Positions 22,664-33,681 of a DNA stretch of 37,063 bases are shown here, piece after piece; position 1 is the first letter of the stretch, and each line of letters begins with the position of its first letter. Made by a program: the position numbers and the translations under genes. The notes beneath the pieces were generated by a model that searched no databases, was not told the DNA's origin, and was given only the letters and a program-made list of their open reading frames with translations. This DNA comes from Chytridium lagenaria (lineage: Eukaryota > Chytridiomycota > Chytridiomycetes > Chytridiales > Chytridiaceae), in assembly GCA_025449115.1 (NCBI GenBank), contig JAHLKC010000226.1, positions 1-37,063 on the forward strand, read 5' to 3'.

Positions 22664-24392
22664 TCATCCCGCCACCTGCCTCCTCGACCTCGCCCCCATC
22701 GACATAAGCGACATCGACGCCGTGTTCAACACTTTATCAAGAAACTCGGTTGACATGATCCCAAGATCCAACGTCAAGTTCATGTGTTCAGCACTGAATC
22801 GTTTACTTTGACCACGACTTGCGTAGATTTGACGAAAAACGTCTTTCATCTTGTTGGTCCAACTGGGGGTGCCCATCTACAAAAGGAATAAGCCTCATGC
22901 GGGGGGAGGGGGAGGCCAAGCGGAATAGCGTCACAGAGGAGAGGGAAGGTCAAGCGGAATAAAAATAAAAGGGGACAGGTAGAGCGAACCCAAACATAGA
23001 AAAAAGCGGCAACGGATAATGTATATTAAAAAGTAACATACCTGGAAGAAAATAGTGATAACGCGTCGTTGAATCAATTCGTCAATGTAGATTTCAGCGC
23101 ATTCAGGTGGATGTTCAGGGGGTGGAATGTCTTTCCAGTGATCGCATCTTTCAAAATTCCAGTCATGAAATCTCGATCCATGTGCCGGCGCGTCTCCAAA
23201 ATGTAGTAACAGTTTAAAGCTGGATTCCAGGAGAGTTTCGTGACTTGGTAATAACCACCAAGCACGTCCTATGAAAACCAACATGAAAATTATAACAGTA
23301 CAAAGAAAAAATGATAGTGGTAAACTATCAAGAAATGATAATATTACTTTACCTCTGCGGTATCTGCATTATCTCCACATTCTGTTCGAATATTTCTTAA
23401 CCGTGGTATTATCTGATTTATCGAACAAAAATCATAAATAGTGTACCGCTCTGGCGCGTCAAAATCTCTATGCAATAATTCATAACCAATCCTTATATCA
23501 AAAATGTCAACATACCGATATCCCACAAAAGCCACTCTAATCCTCAAATTCTCATACTGCTCCTCCACTTTCCTCAACATATTCTGTAGTTGATTTTCCA
23601 GGGTTGTGATAAGAGGTTGCATCGACGCTATTCCAAAATAAGTTGAAGTCACAGAGAGGAATCCCTACCTGTGCAATCTACGAGTAATGCTACATCCAGG
23701 TTTTGGCTGGCCTGCATTTGTTGTCTCGTAACTGGTGTTCTGATGGACATTCCTGCGATTCGGGGTGCTCGTGAGGATAAGGTTGCTGCGGAAGATGTGG
23801 TATTAGAGCGGTATGCTAAAGAGCTTTGAGTGGTGGTTGATGGAGATGGAGTCGGATATGATTGCGGTTGGGTTGGTCGACGGGCCATTGAAGGGCGTGG
23901 AGGAAGTGGTCTGTCCGTCGGGGGGTTCGGAATAGTTGGTGGTAGGCGGAGATATAGGGGATGTTGGCGGTTTTTGAATTCTATAAAACCAAGAGTATGA
24001 GAACGGCGATTGAGTTAACAAAGATGATTTAGACATCCATGAACAAGACGACAACAACTAACCTCAGCTGACAGAGTTAATGGCGATATGGATGCATTCG
24101 GCGGCATGATGGTTCCACTTAAAAAGTGAGCAGGTATGGATATAGATGCCTCCAATTCTCTTGATCCAGAGAAATCCACAAAAGGTCTCAACGCTTCCAC
24201 CAGCACTCTGGGATCCCCGACTCCCGCATTCTGCAATTGCGATAACAGTGTGTCCGCCGCGATCGGAATGAGAGAATTACGGAGCTGGAGATGTGCTTGT
24301 TCGAGTTTAGCGATCCCATCAGCGATGCGTTGGCGGGCAGAGTCGGCTTGAAGGGCCTCGGGTGAGAGCTCTGGCATGGAGTTTTCAGCCAT
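22664..24392 (-). CDS. VWA-domain protein, alpha-kinase (vwkA)-type VWA without a kinase
   Basis: Start ATG 24392 (MAENSMPELSPEALQ), a helical N-terminal region of about 110 residues, then a Ser/Thr/Pro-rich linker and a von Willebrand A domain. The VWA begins NLDVALLVDCTAS with MIDAS motif DxTxS (codons joined across intron 23628-23668). It continues IRVAFVGYRYVD, GDNADTAEDVLGGYYQVTKL, LLLHFGDAPAHGSRFHDW and ERCDHWKDIPPPEHPPE. This arrangement (FVGYRD.., EDVLGGL, H..DAPCHG) is that of Dictyostelium vwkA and related alpha-kinases, but the protein ends about 70 residues later (RRQVAG, TGA 22664-22666) with no kinase domain. Other introns: 23981-24062, 23269-23352, 22877-23041. Frame breaks appear near 23980, 23850 and 23220. 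Role unknown; a metal-dependent protein-binding function is expected. Confidence 0.8.
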
Positions 24393-24458
24393 GATACCTC
24401 CCTGTTTGGATTGTCACACTACAGTGAAAAAGTCAACAAATCTTCACAGTGCTAAACG
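24393..24458. promoter_or_regulatory. 66-bp divergent promoter between the VWA and FMC1-like genes
   Basis: The ATGs of the two diverging genes are separated by only 66 bp. Core promoters and 5' UTRs must overlap here or extend into the neighbouring coding sequence. No TATA box is visible. Confidence 0.6.
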
Positions 24459-25498
24459 ATGTTGCCCACATCTATCACAACTCTGCCAACAAAGGGGGAG
24501 ATTCTGTCAACACTGAGGTTGCTTCTGCGACAGGTCAATGCTCAGGTGAGGATCCTTTGATGAGAAAGCTGGGATTCTTTGGGGTGTGGCAGCCAGTCCT
24601 GTTGGAGAAGTTTTCTCCAGTTTTTTTAGCACAACCACCTTAACATGCAACCTTAAACCCTTTCTGATATTTTGTCACTCCAGTACACATCAAAGAATGG
24701 CAGCAAAATATGGCATAACGAGGTTATCGACGCTTATCGTTCAGCCAGCAAAGTTTCGGACCATTCAATCATTATCCGAAAACATGCTGAAGCGGGTTTC
24801 CTTTTGACGTTTTTGCAATCATCAAGAGAGCACAAGGTAAGAAAGGAAGGGGAATGGAGAATGAGGCTAATTATGTGATACTATGTTGATTTCTTGAATA
24901 CCTCATACTTAACTTTTCAAAAGACTTTACTTTCTCGTTTCATTCTTTTAGTTCTCCTTTTCGTACCCTTTCTCGAGTTCTAATCAGTTGCAACAATTCT
25001 GTTAATATAATCCTTTTTACGTTATCCTAACTCTCAACCACCCAGCGACTCTCGGACCTGTACTGGCCCGCCTCACTGCTCTCAAACGAAGAAAAGATCA
25101 AACGCACGGCCAACGTTGTAGGTCTTAACGTTCCCAAAATCGATCTCAATGCGCCTTTACCGGGATCAATGGAAGAGGCAGCCAAGATTGTGGAGGAATG
25201 GACGCAAACGAGTGACGAACGAGTTGCTGGCATAGGGGTTTTTGTCCTAGCTGATGAGAAAGTGGATTTGTTGATTGTATCTAGATTGCATAATACCGTT
25301 AAAGAGAAACAGAGCACGTTAAATCACGGGTTGTTTTCCTTTGCTTTTATTTTTGTTTGTTTGTCACCCATGCTTCGTACCCATGCTTCGTACCTGCAAG
25401 GACGCTTGCGACCAGTCCGCAGCAACACGCTGAAAAAACAGAAGAACAACACTACGAATAACATTGATGTCTATAACAATGCAACACGCATCTCATGA
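24459..25498 (+). CDS. FMC1-like mitochondrial ATP synthase assembly factor (LYR family)
   Basis: FMC1 helps assemble the F1 sector of ATP synthase in the mitochondrial matrix. Start ATG 24459 gives MLPTSITTLPTKGEILSTLR, then LLLRQVNAQ before intron 24546-24683. Exon 2 reads HNEVIDAYRSASKV, IIIRKHAEAGFLLTFLQSSR, EHK. After intron 24837-25045 comes RLSDLYWPASLLSNEEKIKR, TANVVGLNVPKI. The pattern (LR.LLR.., R.HAE.. FL..L.S.REHK.L...Y, A..VGL..P) is that of FMC1/Complex1_LYR_2 proteins. Both introns keep phase and no frame break is needed up to VGLNVPK. The frame then continues to TGA 25496-25498, adding about 115 residues that known FMC1 proteins lack; the last 50 look like untranslated sequence. 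The true end may be earlier through another intron or a missing base. Divergent from the VWA gene. Confidence 0.78.
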
Positions 25499-25792
25499 GT
25501 GGATCAAGGAAAAGTATCGCATAGTCTCATTAACCAATATGGCGATATTACTTACTTTACGGTAGATTGCAGTTAAGTGACGTTGATACTATACATATAC
25601 ATCCTCGTAATGTAGACACCGTCATTTCCAATATTTCTCTTAGATCCGCATTATCCTCTAACAGCAACTTCTTTCGTGTACCTACTGTAGTCTATCTGTC
25701 CAGACGGATGATGAACAATGTCTTTGATGTCTAAGTGATAAGAATCCCCTTCAAAAAACAATTTCGAAATCAATAAAGCGACAAAGCCACAG

Positions 25793-28291
25793 ATGGCAGC
25801 GACATCATCTCAAACAGCAGCAAACTCCTTTACACAGCGACTGGCCGAGTTTGATGGTCAAATCACCCCTTCACCCCCTTCACTCACCCCTTCACTCCAA
25901 GACGCTGCAGTCTATGCAGCTGGCGGAACCAGCACTAAAAGTCAAGAGGAGGAAGGGGCGGAGACAGAGGATGAGGAGCAGGATGTTGTAGGTAAGGGCA
26001 AAGGTGCCATTGCCCAAAGGACACTTGTCCTTCAAAAACGCCAGCGTTCTGCTCCTGCGAACGAAGACGAAGATGGCGGCTCCGGCAGGAAGAAGCGTAA
26101 ACAGTTAAGCTTGATGGACAAGTATCTGATATGTCAGGAGTCTCTCAAAACTCCGCGGCCAACCCAAAAGATACTTTCTCTCAGTTTAATTGCGGAAGGG
26201 CAACCATAGCAGAGATTTTGAAGGACAGAGAACGCTATTCGCAGCGGCCTGAACAAGGTCTGGAGGAAAGAAACGCCAGCGCGCAGGGAAATGGCCGCAA
26301 CTCGATACCGCCCTCACTCTGTGGCATCATTCTTGCTGTCACGATAAAATATATGTCAGTGATGCAATGCTTACGGACCAGGGAAGAGTAAGTGTTTCCG
26401 TGCACCTTTCATCGATTCACTCTTCTATCTTCAGAAATTCCGTTCCATGCTGGATATTCAAGAAGCAGACTGCACATTGTCGCATGGTTGGGTCGCCAAT
26501 TTTAAAAAAACGAGCCAACATAAGGCCATTGAAGCTCAACGGAGATATTTCTGCATCGTCATCATCCAACGCGGAGGAGGAAAGAATCCGAATAAAAGAC
26601 GTCATTACCTATTTTAATCCGCGGAACGTGTTTTGCGTGACTGAGTTTCGAGTCTTTTGGCGCATGACGCCCAATGCAAACATGTAAGCTTCATTTACAT
26701 CCTCTATGCCTTACTATACGCCAATGATTCTCACTATATCGACGATACCAGATTGTCAGCTTGGACAGCAGGAGACCAGTCGGATTCAGAAGTGCGACGC
26801 CAGTTAGAAATGGTCACTGTGCTTCTTTGCACCAACGCTGACGGTTCAGAGAAATTGCGACCTATAATTGTGGGTCCAAAGCAGAACCCACTTTCGCTCG
26901 CCAGCATTACTCTCGAATCCCTTCCGGCTGACTACAAGTATAACGTTAATGGATGGATGAAGTCGTCATATTTTATGCAGTATGGAGACTTTCATTGTTA
27001 ATTAGTTCCTTTTTTATCTTATACCTCATCTCACCTCTTTCTTCGTGTGCGGCAGATGGTTAAATGAATGCAATGCAAAATTCGAACACGAGGGCCGCCA
27101 AGTTCTTTTCATCTTGGACGGCTCACCGTTTCATTTTCCTCTTGGAGGAGACGCCTTACCAGAGCTTTCCAACATTCGCCTACACTATCTTCCACTATTT
27201 ATGACCGGTCGCTTAAATCCCATGGAGTCTGGTATCATTCAAAAATGCGAGTTTTGTACAAGGCAGCCTGTCTTCAGCACTTTTTGGATGAATTTCAAAA
27301 ACGACGTGCAAATAACGGTGGAATTTCGGCAAACATCATCTCCGAAAACGCCAGTGAACTATCAAGCACAATGACCATCAAGAATATGATTGAAATAATT
27401 GGTAAAGTTTGGCAAGATATGCAGCCCGCATACATTACGAGTGCCTGGTGCCGGACAGGTACCTTGCCGGTTGGTGCGCAATTCCAAATCGCTGCACTTT
27501 CCCTTGGATCTGCATCTGACATTACGGGTCTTGCTATCGAATGTGGCATACCCCAGCTTATCCAACGCTTAACGCTTGCGATGACGTTGTAGACCCTCTG
27601 GACTTTGTCCGATTCGAAGATGAAATTCAAGGCCGGCCAGTGCTCACTGACCAGGATTTTATCGACCTTGCCAGCAAAATCGAAGAAAGCAAAGTTCAAG
27701 CACCATCAAGTACCGGGCCGTTTCCGAGTATTTCTAACGCATTGCAAATGAGTGATTACACAAATACTACTCGATCACGTGCGGTCAAATGCTGTTGCTA
27801 TTCAAAATGGATGGGCGATTACGACTCTGGATGGATTCGCATCGTCTCCGATCACCACACATCCATTAGGGCATTTTGAAACTGGACCATCGATCCATTT
27901 GACTGGATTCGATGAACTTCCTGAAGACGCGTCTGATGACGAGACACCGATTCCTTCTATTCTACAGCCTTCGTCTGGTTCAGCGGCATCCGTTAGTCAG
28001 GATAAGCAGGTCCCCGGAGAAACGAGATCGCCGTTTCCGATAGGCATGGAATCGCTGTCTGAGTTGATGGACGCTCCTTTACCCACGAGCTCTCCCCCAA
28101 TGCATATTTCTCCCACAGAGGGGGTGCAGAGAGTTAAAAGCGCGTTGGAATGGCTGCAACAGCAACAGGGCAATGATGTCTCTCTCCACGTGCAAAGTCT
28201 GGAAGCTATCTTGAAATTTGCTGAAGATAGACTTGCCATGACGGCTCCGATGGATAGTGTCGCCCGAGCGATCGCGTCAAATTCTGTTTGA
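25793..28291 (+). pseudogene. Pogo/Tigger-type (Tc1/mariner) transposase, decayed
   Basis: Start ATG 25793 (MAATSSQTAANSFTQRLAEF), acidic region, then KKRKQLSLMDKYLICQESLK, TPRPTQ, FSQFNCGRATIAEILKDRER, the pogo/CENP-B N-terminal helix-turn-helix. After a short intron (about 26389-26434), KFRSMLDIQEADCTLSHGWV and ANFKKTSQHKAIEAQR fit the Tc5/CENP-B HTH. The DDE_1 catalytic region follows: VTVLLCTNADGSEKLRPIIV, VLFILDGSPFH, IRLHYLPLF..GRLNPMESGIIQK and a C-terminal tail to TGA 28289-28291. The first catalytic block reads FCVTEFRVFWRMTP where families have NxDET, and the third reads PMES where PLDQ is usual. Frames change near 26165, 26230, 26510, 27230 and 27560. No terminal inverted repeats were found by eye. 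Probably a dead element or a domesticated relative. Confidence 0.8.
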
Positions 28292-28699
28292 ATAAACTAT
28301 AAACCAATCTTTGGACATGAACATATGCGTCTATGTATTATCAGAAGTCATATTTGCGGGTGTTGATAAAGAGACAAGCTAAGGTAGGGTGAAATCGCGG
28401 CAAATTATAGCGTCAGTCTGGGCTATGCTGGAATATCATTGCTAGGTCAATCATATCCTCGCGTCCAACTTTTTTCTTTTTCTGAAAACTTGTACTGCAA
28501 CAATAGATTGCCAGTACATGCATACTTCGTTGCTATTATTTATTTATTCATCTATATACGTGCCCAGAGTTGTGAAAACCCCGATAGAAATTGCATTCTC
28601 AGCCAACATGATCAGATACCCCGTCAAACTTACCAACGTATTCTTCGAGTACTACAAACTAATATCTATAACGGGATAACGGCAAAAATGACCAACCCA
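28292..28699. other. Spacer between the transposase remnant and the NOP16 copy
   Basis: Begins with AATAAA overlapping the transposase stop (28291-28296). I looked here and at 25500-25792 for matching inverted termini and TA duplications and saw none. Plus-strand open sequence from 28439 runs antisense into the NOP16 copy and is not supported as a gene. Confidence 0.45.
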
Positions 28700-29280
28700 C
28701 AGTCTAAAACGTTCCGCACAATTCAACTACACTCCTACATAGCTATTAACAACTTCACCGACCTCCCCAACTTCCATTTAATAGCCCTTCCGTCAACTGA
28801 TACCTTCCTGTCTCTCGCCATCCCCTCCCCATCGTTTCCCCGCTTCCCCACCAACTTTTATAATACCAGCACATCCTGACTTAAAACGTGTCAATTCAAA
28901 GGCTAATGCCTTCTTCAACGATTACTAAGCCGCGAGGTATTGGGTTTGAGGGGTCGGAATGAAGGTTGGTAACACGAGTGCCGAAGTAGAGGGATTGGTA
29001 AGTAGGTGGAGACCACCTTCGATGTCACATACTTCGTCATCCTTTGTCACAATCCCATTTCCGGTCGCTTCCGTCTCTTCCAATGAAGAAGGGACTGATC
29101 ACGGTTGTTGTAGCCTTGAAAAATGGCTCATGTAACAGCAGAATACTTCGCCGTGGCATCGGGGATGTGGTTCTCTCTCTCAGGAAGTGTGCCAAAGGTG
29201 ACGTCCTCTGGCCCTTGTTTTGGTGATGAAAGTTGGGACGGTCAAAGGAAACATTTGGATTCTACCAAGAATGAAATTTT
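28700..29280 (-). pseudogene. Degenerate NOP16 copy
   Basis: Nucleotide similarity to the intact NOP16 gene at 32605-33318, in the same orientation. Matching blocks, in order: 28753-28773 with 32634-32656 (near identical over about 20 bp); the CTCTCGCCAT-like block near 28812 with CCCTCGCCAT near 32706; 28850-28875 with 32736-32768; 28963-29000 with 32907-32940; 29032-29052 with 32978-32998; 29066-29085 with 33014-33030. The spacing differs by about 66 bp, so the copy has a deletion, and its minus-strand frames contain stops. The 5' end is weak beyond 29110. The parent gene has no introns, so a retrocopy and a DNA duplication cannot be told apart. It lies between the transposase remnant and PCCB. 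Confidence 0.78.
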
Positions 29281-29790
29281 TCAGTAGAAACTTGTAAAAA
29301 AGGTCACACTCTTGCTGACTGATTCCCAGTCATATTTCTTACGGTGCGTTGATGCAAACGTCCCTCTGCATGCATGCGTCGTAGATGGCCGCGGGTTGGA
29401 AGGGACTGATACATGATACTGGGTGGATTCAACTGGATGCTGTATGCGCATGCAGGCGCTGAGTGTCAGGCTAGATTGATGGGACGGAGACTGGACTATC
29501 TATAGATAGGGGATTCCGTGCGCGCATCGGATGACCCGCTCAAGTGCATTGACTTCCGATGGTTTCCACTCGTATGCGAGAGCTTACTTTGCTACTTTAT
29601 AACGCTTTTGCGCGGATGCATATATGCCCAGATTGCTGTAGCTCGGCTTTCTCACGTCTCTCCAGATGTCATAGTCGCATTTCCAGTCAGATTGTTCTAA
29701 CCCTCACTTTCGCAGACCGAAACAGCCTTGAGATAACATTCTTCTTCTCTTCATCATCCGTTCCCTTTTCACGTGCATAAGTCATACACA
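29281..29790. other. PCCB upstream region
   Basis: No gene is recognised. Contains GCATGC-rich sequence near 29370 and 29448, and a C/T-rich stretch from 29740 leading to the PCCB start region. No clear TATA box. Confidence 0.45.
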
Positions 29791-32002
29791 ATGTGAGTTA
29801 TTCATCTTCATTCGCTTCACTAGCTGATCTTGGAGCCGACCATGATGACTATATGATTCTCTGCTGTATTCATGAGCTAACTTTCCCCTTCTCTTTCTTT
29901 CCGTTCATCCATGGTAACAGGTCTAGAGTGATTCAAATGTCACGGCGGATCGTCCCCGCAACACTGAGGACGCAGCTTCTTTGCAATGCATTACCCGCCT
30001 CATCCATCAAGCTGTCTATGGCGAGATCTGTGGCTGCTACTTCCAAGGAAGGCGTAAGTGTCTTTACTTAACCGTTGCTGAACGACACTGGCTCGATGAA
30101 ACTTTGCCTCTTCCCTTCACCGTTTTTACCGTTTTGACCACGACCCTTTTGTCGTTTTTAGACTCTTATTTCCAGGATTAACGAGAAACGCGCTGAAGCC
30201 TTCCTCGGCGGAGGTCAAAAGCGTATTGATGCTCAGCACGCCAAGGTACTCCATCTTTTTCTTTAAACCTTTAAGACATCTGCTCTGCATGTTTCGCTAA
30301 CATTATACACTTTAGGGCAAGCTGACTGCTCGTGAGAGGATTTCACTCCTCCTTGACGCCGGCTCCTTCAGAGAATACGACGCCTTTGTTGAGCACCAAT
30401 GCCATGATTTCAACATGGACAAGCAAAAGATCACTGGCGATGGTGTCGTTACCGGATATGGAACCGTCAACGGACGCCTTGTCTATGTTTTCAGTCAAGA
30501 TTTCACTGCTTACGGAGGTTCCCTGTCCAAGACCAATGCGCAAAAGATCTGCAAGGTTGGAAGATGCCCTTTACCGTTTATTTCTCCTTTTTTAAAGAAT
30601 GCTTACCCTTGCGACTTTTTTTTTTATTTAGATTATGGACCAAGCCGTTATGGTTGGAGCACCTGTTATTGGTCTTAATGACTCTGGAGGTGCCCGTATT
30701 CAAGAAGGTGTCGACTCACTCGGCGGTTACGCCGACATTTTCCTTCGCAACGTCCTCGCATCTGGTGTCGTTCCCCAAATATCGCTCATCATGGGTCCTT
30801 GCGCTGGTGGTGCCGTCTACTCCCCCGCCTTGACTGATTTCACATTCATGGTGCGCGACTCGTCGTACCTCTTCGTCACTGGTCCCGATGTCGTCAAGGC
30901 TGTGACCAACGAGGAGGTGACTCAGGAAGAGCTTGGTGGAGCAAAGGCACATACTACCAAGTCGGGTGTTGCACACCTTGCCTTTGACAATGACATTGAG
31001 GCTCTTGCTAGGCTTAGGGAGTTTGTCGACTTTTTACCATTATCCAACAGGGAGGCTGTTCCTGTCCGTCCCACCGAAGACCCCATGTATGTGTTTTTCG
31101 AACGTTTACCATTTTATTCAGAAACCCACTCACCATCTCATCCTTAGCACTCGTGAAGACCCTGTCCTTAACTCCATCGTTCCCGCCGACTCCACAAAAG
31201 CCTACGACATCAAGGACGTGATCAAGCGTATTGTAGACGATTCTACCTTTTACGAAGTCATGCCCGATTACGCCAAGAACATGGTTATTGGGTTTGCTCG
31301 TCTTGGTGGTGAAACCGTCTCCATCATTGCCAACCAACCTCTTGTCTCATCGGGTGTTCTTGACATCAACTCTTCCGTCAAGGCTGCTCGTTGGGTGCGG
31401 TTCTGTGATGCATTTAATATTCCTTTGCTCACATTTGTGGATGTGCCTGGATTCTTGCCTGGTACTGCTCAAGAGCATGGTGGTATCATTAGGAACGGTG
31501 CTAAACTTCTTTACGCTTACGCTGAGGTACTGCATTGGGGGTTCAAACGTTACCTTGTACTAATCGTTTTGCTTTGTTGTTTTTTTGCTAGGCCACCGTC
31601 CCCAAGATCACCGTTATCACCCGTAAAGCCTACGGAGGAGCATACGACGTCATGTCTTCCAAGCACTTGAGGGGAGACAGCAACTACTCATGGCCCACTG
31701 GAGAAATCGCCGTGATGGGAGCAAAAGGCGCCGTTGAGATTATTTTCAGGAGTGCCGCCGACAAGTCTGCGGCTGAAGCCGATTGTAAGTCTTCTTTTCT
31801 TCATGTACATGAATTTAACGACATACCCCCTTTTATAGATATTGCGAAATTCGCAAACCCCCTTCCGGCTGCTCAACGTGGGTTCTTGGATGACGTGATT
31901 TTGCCATCACAGACTAGGAAGATTATTATTGAGGATTTGAAGATGTTGAAGACGAAGCATCGGGAGAATCCTAAGAAGAAGCATGGAAATATTCCTTTGT
32001 AA
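29791..32002 (+). CDS. PCCB: Propionyl-CoA carboxylase beta chain, mitochondrial
   Basis: Carboxyltransferase subunit of propionyl-CoA carboxylase, which makes methylmalonyl-CoA in mitochondria. The N-terminus ([17 protein letters not shown] and on) is Arg/Ser-rich without acids, as for a presequence. Conserved blocks: [144 protein letters not shown], and C-terminal KKKHGNIPL. Introns: 29793-29920, 30054-30161, 30246-30315, 30556-30631, 31087-31147, 31527-31591, 31785-31838; all joins keep phase and no frame break is seen. The first intron may split the start codon (AT at 29791-29792, G at 29921); the alternative start is ATG 29937, in the same frame. The alpha (biotin) subunit is not in this window. 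Confidence 0.97.
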
Positions 32003-32604
32003 ACAGTTTTGTTTCGTGTGTCATTTCCTTGTTACTCTTTTTCATCATCGATCACTCCACTTATCCCAATTCTTCAATTTAACCCCCGCGTCCTTGCTTT
32101 GCTTTCTTTGGTTTTTGTTTTCGCGCTTTTGTTTAAAAGTTTCTTTAAGACTGTGATGGAACTCTTATTTTTTTTCCCCAATAAAATTGATTTTACGTGA
32201 TATGTCCTGTTTTGCGCTATACAGCTTCTGTAGAAAAATATATGGGAAAACAGAGAATTCGCTGCCAGGAATAAGTGCAAGTGAGTTTTTGCATTCCCAG
32301 TCGAAAGATACAAGGGAAGCTATTTTTTCTGTTGCTTCCTCCAAATCTTTGTGAAAATTGAAGAAATCGCCTGCTTCGCTTTAGAAAGGAGAAGGTAGGA
32401 CGTAGGTTCTCATTGCTGAATTGAAGAATGGATCGGCATATTTGAATAAAAGTAAACAACAAGGGGAGGCCAGCTTTGCTCCCATAAATTATTAAATGTT
32501 TAAAAACAAAAGATACATAACAATATGACACGATCAAAAGAAGAAAAGGGCCGCATAGCGAAACGCCGCTCAAGAATAGGAGTTAGATATGCTCCTTGAA
32601 TATT
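32003..32604. other. Convergent 3' region between PCCB and NOP16
   Basis: Both neighbouring genes end here. T-rich downstream of PCCB, with the poly(A) signal at 32180. Open frames on both strands have no recognisable content. Confidence 0.55.
32180..32185 (+). terminator. Poly(A) signal of PCCB
   Basis: AATAAA, 178 bp after the PCCB stop and preceded by a T-rich tract. Fits a 3'-end processing signal. Confidence 0.45.
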
Positions 32605-33318
32605 TCAATCACTCTCCTCGACACTTTTCAACGGCTTCACCGACCTCCCCAACTTTCGTTTAATTTGCCCAGCAGTCAACTGATACACATTCAACTTTCT
32701 ATCCCTCGCCATTCCCTCCACATCGCTCCCCCATTTTTCCACCAACTTTTGAAAGACCAGCACCTCTTGATCCGAGACGTGTCGATCCACAGGTGCTTCC
32801 TCTGCCGCCTTCTTCTTCAACTCGTCGACAACGGATGTGATGGGCCCAATGGAACGCTTTGTCGATGTTACCGGGTATATCTTTGGTTTTGTAGGGTCGG
32901 CATGATGGTTGGTGATACGGGTGCCAATGTAGATGGATTTGGGGGGTAGATGAAGAGCGCCGTCGATGCCATAGGTTTCCTCATCCTTTGTAAAGATCCC
33001 TTCTTCATTTGAATCCATGTCCTCCAAGGTGGTTGTGACCTCTCCCATCTTCTCAAAGTCCTCAAAGCTTCGATATGTGATTGCCATCTCCTCTGTCTCT
33101 TTTTCTCGAAGCATCTCAGCTTCACCACCGGCCTTTCCGTTGAGGTTGGAGACGAGGCCGAGCTTTTCATAGTTTTGACGGAGGGTGAGTTTCTTGTCCC
33201 ATGCTTGTTGGATGGGGAGGGGGACGTTGGTGAAAGAGATGTTGTAGGGATTCTTGGTGCGACGACGGACTTTGAGGTGGGGGTTCTTTGTCTTTCGACG
33301 AGCGGCAGGACGGACCAT
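32605..33318 (-). CDS. NOP16: Nucleolar protein 16, 60S ribosome biogenesis
   Basis: Intronless, 237 codons, ATG 33318 to TGA 32605-32607, no frame break. The N-terminus is basic (MVRPAARRKTKNPHLKVRRR, then TKNPYNISF) followed by AWDKKLTLRQNYEKLGLVS, the NOP16 signature. The acidic middle is longer than the core. The C-terminus VFQKLVEKWGSDVEGMARDR, KLNVYQLTAGQIKRKLG matches the conserved end of the family. NOP16 acts in pre-60S particles in the nucleolus (established for yeast Nop16). A decayed copy lies 3.9 kb away at about 28700-29280. It is transcribed toward PCCB and lies in tandem with PTH2 upstream. Confidence 0.95.
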   Translation of the reverse strand: MVRPAARRKTKNPHLKVRRRTKNPYNISFTNVPLPIQQAWDKKLTLRQNYEKLGLVSNLNGKAGGEAEMLREKETEEMAITYRSFEDFEKMGEVTTTLEDMDSNEEGIFTKDEETYGIDGALHLPPKSIYIGTRITNHHADPTKPKIYPVTSTKRSIGPITSVVDELKKKAAEEAPVDRHVSDQEVLVFQKLVEKWGSDVEGMARDRKLNVYQLTAGQIKRKLGRSVKPLKSVEESD

Positions 33319-33681
33319 GGTGATGGATGGATGGATGCGGATGTGAGGTTAAATGCAAGGTGACAAACAAACAAAAAAAAAAAAAAGCTGTGTGTGACTT
33401 AAAATCTATAAAGTAATGACATGGTTTCAATGGCATATTCTTTTATACGCCATGTCCAGTATATTATAGGCGGGGTTTAAGGAATGAGGGGTGAGGGGTG
33501 AGGGGTATCTATTAAAATATTCTAGACTGAAAATCATCAAAAAGGGGGTGAAAGAGGTAAAATAACCGTAAAATAGTAAGAACGACACAAGGAGATGATG
33601 AAAAAGAATTAAATCGGACAACTCTCCCTCCGTTCACTGATCCTCGCGCATCCCTAGCTCTCTATCCCCACAACCTACACC
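33319..33681. other. Spacer between PTH2 and NOP16
   Basis: Holds the NOP16 promoter and the PTH2 3' end. A short tandem GAGGGGT repeat of three copies lies at about 33485-33507. A poly(A) run sits at 33372-33385. No gene is seen. Confidence 0.5.

Noticed and set aside
25500..28450. Terminal inverted repeats of the Tigger-like element
   Set aside because: I compared candidate ends near 25570 and 28380 by eye and found no convincing complementary pair.
28439..28879. 146-codon plus-strand open frame
   Set aside because: Its second half is the antisense of the NOP16 copy, and the first half has no recognisable content.
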